Shown here: in pieces, positions 60,800-64,000 of the stretch
Layout: every line of letters begins with the position of its first letter
Numbering within the stretch: position 1 is the first letter of the stretch
NCBI RefSeq assembly: GCF_024347195.1
Contig: NZ_AP025281.1
Location: 2,418,001 to 2,482,000, forward strand
Source: Aliamphritea hakodatensis
GTDB lineage: Bacteria; Pseudomonadota; Gammaproteobacteria; Pseudomonadales; Balneatricaceae
Reading direction: 5' to 3'
Length of the DNA stretch: 64,000 nucleotides
Position numbers and translations under genes: made by a program
Notes under the pieces: model-generated
The model's input: only the letters and a program-made list of their open reading frames with translations
Databases searched by the model: none
What the model was told of the DNA's origin: nothing

Positions 60800-62337
60800 C
60801 AGGGTGTCCGGGAACCACCGGAGAAACCGGTGAAGTTGTGATGTCAGCCAGAAATATAAGCCGTGTATATGGCAGTACTCTGGCACTGAGAGACGTGAAT
60901 TTTGATATCCATCGTGGGCAGGTGACCACGCTATTCGGTGAGAATGGTGCCGGTAAGTCAACCCTGATGAAAATACTTTCGGGCATAGTTAAAGCAAGTT
61001 CGGGAGATATCTTTCTGGATAATCAGCCAGTGAGGTTCAGTTCCTCTGCAGATGCGCAGGCCTGCGGAGTTTGTATTATCCATCAGGAACTCAGTCTGGC
61101 GCCGAACATGACCGTGCGGGATAACATATTTTTGGGCCGTGAAATCACCGGTTCTGCGGGCATTGATTTTGCTGAAGAAGATCGCCAGACCCGACAGCTC
61201 ATGCAGCAGCTTGAAGAAGACATTTCACCTCATACCCGGGTAGAGGAGCTGCGTCTGGGTCAGCAACAGCTGGTGGAGATCGCCAGAGCTTTGTCAGTAA
61301 ACTCCCGTATTCTGATTATGGATGAACCTACCTCTGCGCTCAGCGCCTCAGAAGTTGCAGTACTTTTTCGGGTAATACATGAGCTGACCGCCCGCGGCGT
61401 ATCGGTTGTTTACATTTCCCATCATCTGGAGGAAGCGTTACAGATTACGGATCATGCGGTGGTGCTGCGTGACGGAACTGTGACCGCCAGTGCCCGGCGT
61501 GCTGATATAGATCTGCAATGGTTGGTACGAAATATGGTCGGTGATCATTTTAATTTGGGGTCACCGCCGCAAGTTCTGATTTCTGAAAGGCCTGCGCTTG
61601 CGGTAACGGATCTTGTGATTACGGACTCTGGTGGGGCCGGATACCGGTTAGTGGACGGTTTGTCTCTGAATATTCATCCCGGTGAGATCATATGTATCTA
61701 CGGGTTGATGGGGGCTGGCAGGACAGAATTGATGGAATGTCTCGCCGGGCGAATCAGGCCTTCAGGGGGCAGGGTTGAACTGTTTGGCAGAAATATTGCG
61801 TCAATGACCATCGCTCAGCGGATATCACTGGGGCTGGTACTGGTGCCGGAAGACCGCCAGCGCGACGGTCTGGTGCAGACGATGAATGTCGGCCGCAATC
61901 TGTCCCTGGCGAGTATTCGGGCGTTTACACAAGCACTGATCACCTCAGTTGAAAAAGAAGCATCCCTGATCAGCCGGACTGTCAGGGATGTGACGGTTAA
62001 AACCGCCAGTGCTGATGCCTCAGTCGGTTCCCTGTCCGGTGGCAATCAGCAAAAAGTGGTTATCGGAAAAATGCTGGCAACCCAGCCAAAAGTGATGCTT
62101 CTGGATGAACCGAGCCGGGGAATTGATATAGGTGCGAAAGGTGAGGTCTTTCGTTTGTTAGCGAGCAGGGCAGAAGAAGGCCTTGGGGTGCTGTTCAGTA
62201 CCTCTGAAGTAAACGAATGCCTGAGCATTGCACACCGGATCATTGTTATGAACCGTGGCAGGATTGCGGCCGTGTTCGGTGCTGATGCCAGTAAGGAAGC
62301 GATTATGTCAGCATCAGGTGAATCTCTGATTGCCTGA
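60796..62337 (+). CDS. RbsA-type sugar ABC transporter, double ATPase
   Basis: 513 residues with two fused ATPase domains. First: Walker A GENGAGKST, signature-like LRLGQQQLVEIARAL and Walker B ILIMDEPTSAL. Second: degenerate Walker A GLMGAGRTE, signature LSGGNQQKVVIGKML and Walker B VMLLDEPSRGID, the normal arrangement in carbohydrate uptake transporter-2 family ATPases. It starts by overlapping DUF2291. Confidence 0.93.
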   Translation: MTGCPGTTGETGEVVMSARNISRVYGSTLALRDVNFDIHRGQVTTLFGENGAGKSTLMKILSGIVKASSGDIFLDNQPVRFSSSADAQACGVCIIHQELSLAPNMTVRDNIFLGREITGSAGIDFAEEDRQTRQLMQQLEEDISPHTRVEELRLGQQQLVEIARALSVNSRILIMDEPTSALSASEVAVLFRVIHELTARGVSVVYISHHLEEALQITDHAVVLRDGTVTASARRADIDLQWLVRNMVGDHFNLGSPPQVLISERPALAVTDLVITDSGGAGYRLVDGLSLNIHPGEIICIYGLMGAGRTELMECLAGRIRPSGGRVELFGRNIASMTIAQRISLGLVLVPEDRQRDGLVQTMNVGRNLSLASIRAFTQALITSVEKEASLISRTVRDVTVKTASADASVGSLSGGNQQKVVIGKMLATQPKVMLLDEPSRGIDIGAKGEVFRLLASRAEEGLGVLFSTSEVNECLSIAHRIIVMNRGRIAAVFGADASKEAIMSASGESLIA

Positions 62338-62363
62338 ATCTAGTTACAGACAGGACAAGGATT

Positions 62364-63410
62364 ATGTCAGGCAGCAGCTTTATACCGGACAGGGCTTCGG
62401 CCCTTAAAACAACAAACCCATATAGCCTGATCAGGATATTGCTGGAAGGCCGGGCGTACTTTGCATTACTGGTCATCATTGCGGTTTTCTCACTGCTATC
62501 TCCCCATTACCTGAGCTTCGCTAACTTCATGATTATGTCATCTCATGTGGCAATCTTCGGTTTGCTGGCGGTAGGTATGTTGCTGGTTATTCTCAATGGC
62601 GGTATTGATCTTTCGGTAGGGTCAACACTGGGGCTATGTGGTGTGTTCGCCGGATTTCTGATGCAGGGAGTCGTGCTGGAGTCACTTGGGGTAATTCTCT
62701 ATCCGCCGGTGTGGGTGGTTGTATTGCTGACCTGCGCGATGGGGGCGCTGGTTGGTCTGGTTAACGGTGTACTGATCGCATTCTTTAAAGTGCCTGCCTT
62801 TGTTGCCACCCTTGGCACTCTCTATGTAGCCAGAGGGGTCGCATTACTGATGACTAACGGGCTGACCTATAACAAGCTTTCCGGCAGCGAAGTACTTGGT
62901 AATACCGGCTTCGACTGGCTGGGATTTAACCGGTTCTGGGAAGTGCCTGTCGGGGTGATCGTTTTGATAGTCATCGCGCTGTGTTGTGGCTTGATGCTCA
63001 GCCGGACGGCATTTGGCAGATGGCTGTACGCTTCAGGTGGTAATGAACGGGCCGCCGAGCTGTCAGGGGTGCCGGTCAAACGGGTGCAGGTAACTGTGTA
63101 TGTCTTATCGGGTATTTGTGCGGCCCTTGCCGGACTTGTGTTGTCATCACAGTTAACGTCAGCAGGGCCTACAGCCGGTACAACGTATGAGCTGACTGCA
63201 ATTGCTGCGGTGGTTATCGGCGGAGCCGCGCTGACAGGGGGCCGGGGGAATGTTCGCGGTACATTGCTGGGGGCGTTTGTCATCGGTTTTCTGGCTGACG
63301 GCCTGGTAATCATCGGTGTTTCAGCTTACTGGCAAACGGTTTTTACCGGCGCAGTGATTGTGTTGGCAGTTTTATTAAACAGTATTCAGTACCGGCGACG
63401 GGAGGCGTGA
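62364..63410 (+). CDS. RbsC-type sugar ABC transporter permease
   Basis: 348 residues with about ten membrane helices. The CUT2 permease pattern is clear: VGMLLVILNGGIDLSVGSTLGL, VNGVLIAFFKVPAFVATLGTLYVARGVALL and the C-terminal TAIAAVVIGGAALTGGRGNVRGTLLGAFVIG. It follows the ATPase by 26 bases and precedes the binding-protein gene. Confidence 0.93.
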   Translation: MSGSSFIPDRASALKTTNPYSLIRILLEGRAYFALLVIIAVFSLLSPHYLSFANFMIMSSHVAIFGLLAVGMLLVILNGGIDLSVGSTLGLCGVFAGFLMQGVVLESLGVILYPPVWVVVLLTCAMGALVGLVNGVLIAFFKVPAFVATLGTLYVARGVALLMTNGLTYNKLSGSEVLGNTGFDWLGFNRFWEVPVGVIVLIVIALCCGLMLSRTAFGRWLYASGGNERAAELSGVPVKRVQVTVYVLSGICAALAGLVLSSQLTSAGPTAGTTYELTAIAAVVIGGAALTGGRGNVRGTLLGAFVIGFLADGLVIIGVSAYWQTVFTGAVIVLAVLLNSIQYRRREA

Positions 63411-63528
63411 CTTCAGCTGCAGATAAAGCGCTGTCAGGTTCGCCAACAGCTAGTGGCCGGTTAACACAGGTTATATGGGAAACAGTAACGGTTAACCGGT
63501 GATCTTAATCGATAAAGGGAGTTTAAAG

Positions 63529-64000
63529 ATGCTCAGTAAATACAGGAAGATGATAGTGAAGATGCTGGCAGCAGGACTGCTGATTTTAACAGGACAGGCC
63601 TGGGCAGGCGGGCTGATAACAATCATCGTTAATGATCCTTCAAATCCATACTGGTTTACGGAAGGAGAAGTGGCAAAGGCAACAGCTGAGAAGCTTGGCT
63701 ATACGGCCAATGTGGCGGCCCATACCGGGGATACCAATACAGAAAGCCAACTGATTGATACCGCGATTACCAATAAATCGGTTGCCATTATTCTCGACCC
63801 GGCAAACGCTGACGGTTCGATCGGTGCAGTACGTAAAGCAGTGAGCGCAGGTGTGCCGGTATTTCTGGTAAATGCCGAGATCAACCAGGAAGGGCTGGCG
63901 AAAAGCCAACTGGTTTCCAACAATGCTCAGGGGGCTGCGATGGGCGCCCTGCAATGGGTTGAGAGCGTGGGTGATTCCGGGAACTACGTCGAGCTGTTCG
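63529..64000 (+). CDS. RbsB-type sugar-binding protein, cut by window end
   Basis: The first 157 codons are present; the gene continues beyond the window. AGGGAG lies about eight bases before the ATG. A signal peptide ends near GQAWAGG. The mature domain starts LITIIVNDPSNPYWFTEGEVAKATAEKLGYTANVAAH and continues DTNTESQLIDTAITNKSVAIILDPANADGS, the type-1 periplasmic binding fold of ribose/polyol binding proteins. It would confer substrate specificity on the importer, plausibly a tetritol or related sugar. Confidence 0.9.
   Translation, partial: MLSKYRKMIVKMLAAGLLILTGQAWAGGLITIIVNDPSNPYWFTEGEVAKATAEKLGYTANVAAHTGDTNTESQLIDTAITNKSVAIILDPANADGSIGAVRKAVSAGVPVFLVNAEINQEGLAKSQLVSNNAQGAAMGALQWVESVGDSGNYVELF

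Overview
The window looks like chromosomal DNA of a marine-type gammaproteobacterium, most plausibly an Oceanospirillales relative. This is an inference from overall gene content: a 531-residue Pseudomonas-type isocitrate lyase, a CioAB-type bd oxidase, a RoxA-TrmJ pair, many amine and sugar-acid catabolic genes, and many LysR/TetR regulators. Base composition is even. I see no insertion sequence, phage, rRNA, tRNA or CRISPR array. It contains 66 protein genes that I can support, two of them cut by the window edges.

Region by region. 1-6 kb: the end of a HisD-family dehydrogenase, a LysR regulator with a divergent FMN reductase, a RomA-like lipoprotein hydrolase divergent from a TetR regulator, a methyltransferase and a mandelate-racemase-family enzyme. 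6-8.2 kb: an omega-aminotransferase and a DUF1761 protein. 8.2-17.8 kb: the most interesting block. A threonine-aldolase-type enzyme is divergent from a dioxygenase whose motifs fit trimethyllysine dioxygenase. Two dimethylarginine dimethylaminohydrolase (DDAH) paralogues bracket a BetI-like TetR regulator and a complete cationic amino acid ABC transporter. A shared palindrome (TTGTTATAC-N4-GTATAACAA) sits at three of the promoters. I read this as a co-regulated system for importing and degrading methylated lysine and arginine released from modified proteins. 18-21.7 kb: an EamA exporter, a half-size UPF0016 protein, an MFS transporter and a DacB-like carboxypeptidase.

21.8-33.7 kb: a PotDABC-type ABC transporter, a MocR regulator, and a + strand run of enolase-superfamily enzyme, aldehyde dehydrogenase, PuuB-like oxidase and GMC dehydrogenase, probably for polyamine or related amine/hydroxy-acid catabolism. 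33.7-44.3 kb: a SnoaL-like protein with a divergent LysR, cydAB behind a GbsR-like regulator, two VOC proteins, RsuA, a GNAT, a TetR, small proteins, and a LysR divergent from AhpD-like and DJ-1-like genes. 44.4-50.8 kb: RluA, 5-methylthioribose kinase, a LuxR solo, a DUF3313-DUF3302-HlyD operon and an ADP-ribosyltransferase-like orphan. 50.9-56.3 kb: aceA with a long structured leader, roxA-trmJ, and an unrecognised HExxH protein.

56.5-64 kb: a SorC-family regulator, a DhaL/DhaK/RpiB set and a divergent RbsABC-type importer with a DUF2291 gene. Together these suggest uptake, phosphorylation and isomerisation of a four-carbon ketose or polyol towards erythrose-4-phosphate. Two genes, the methyltransferase ending at 4661 and the GMC dehydrogenase ending at 33572, are each followed by a degenerate second copy of their own 3' end that differs mainly at synonymous sites. 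These look like scars of past allele replacement.
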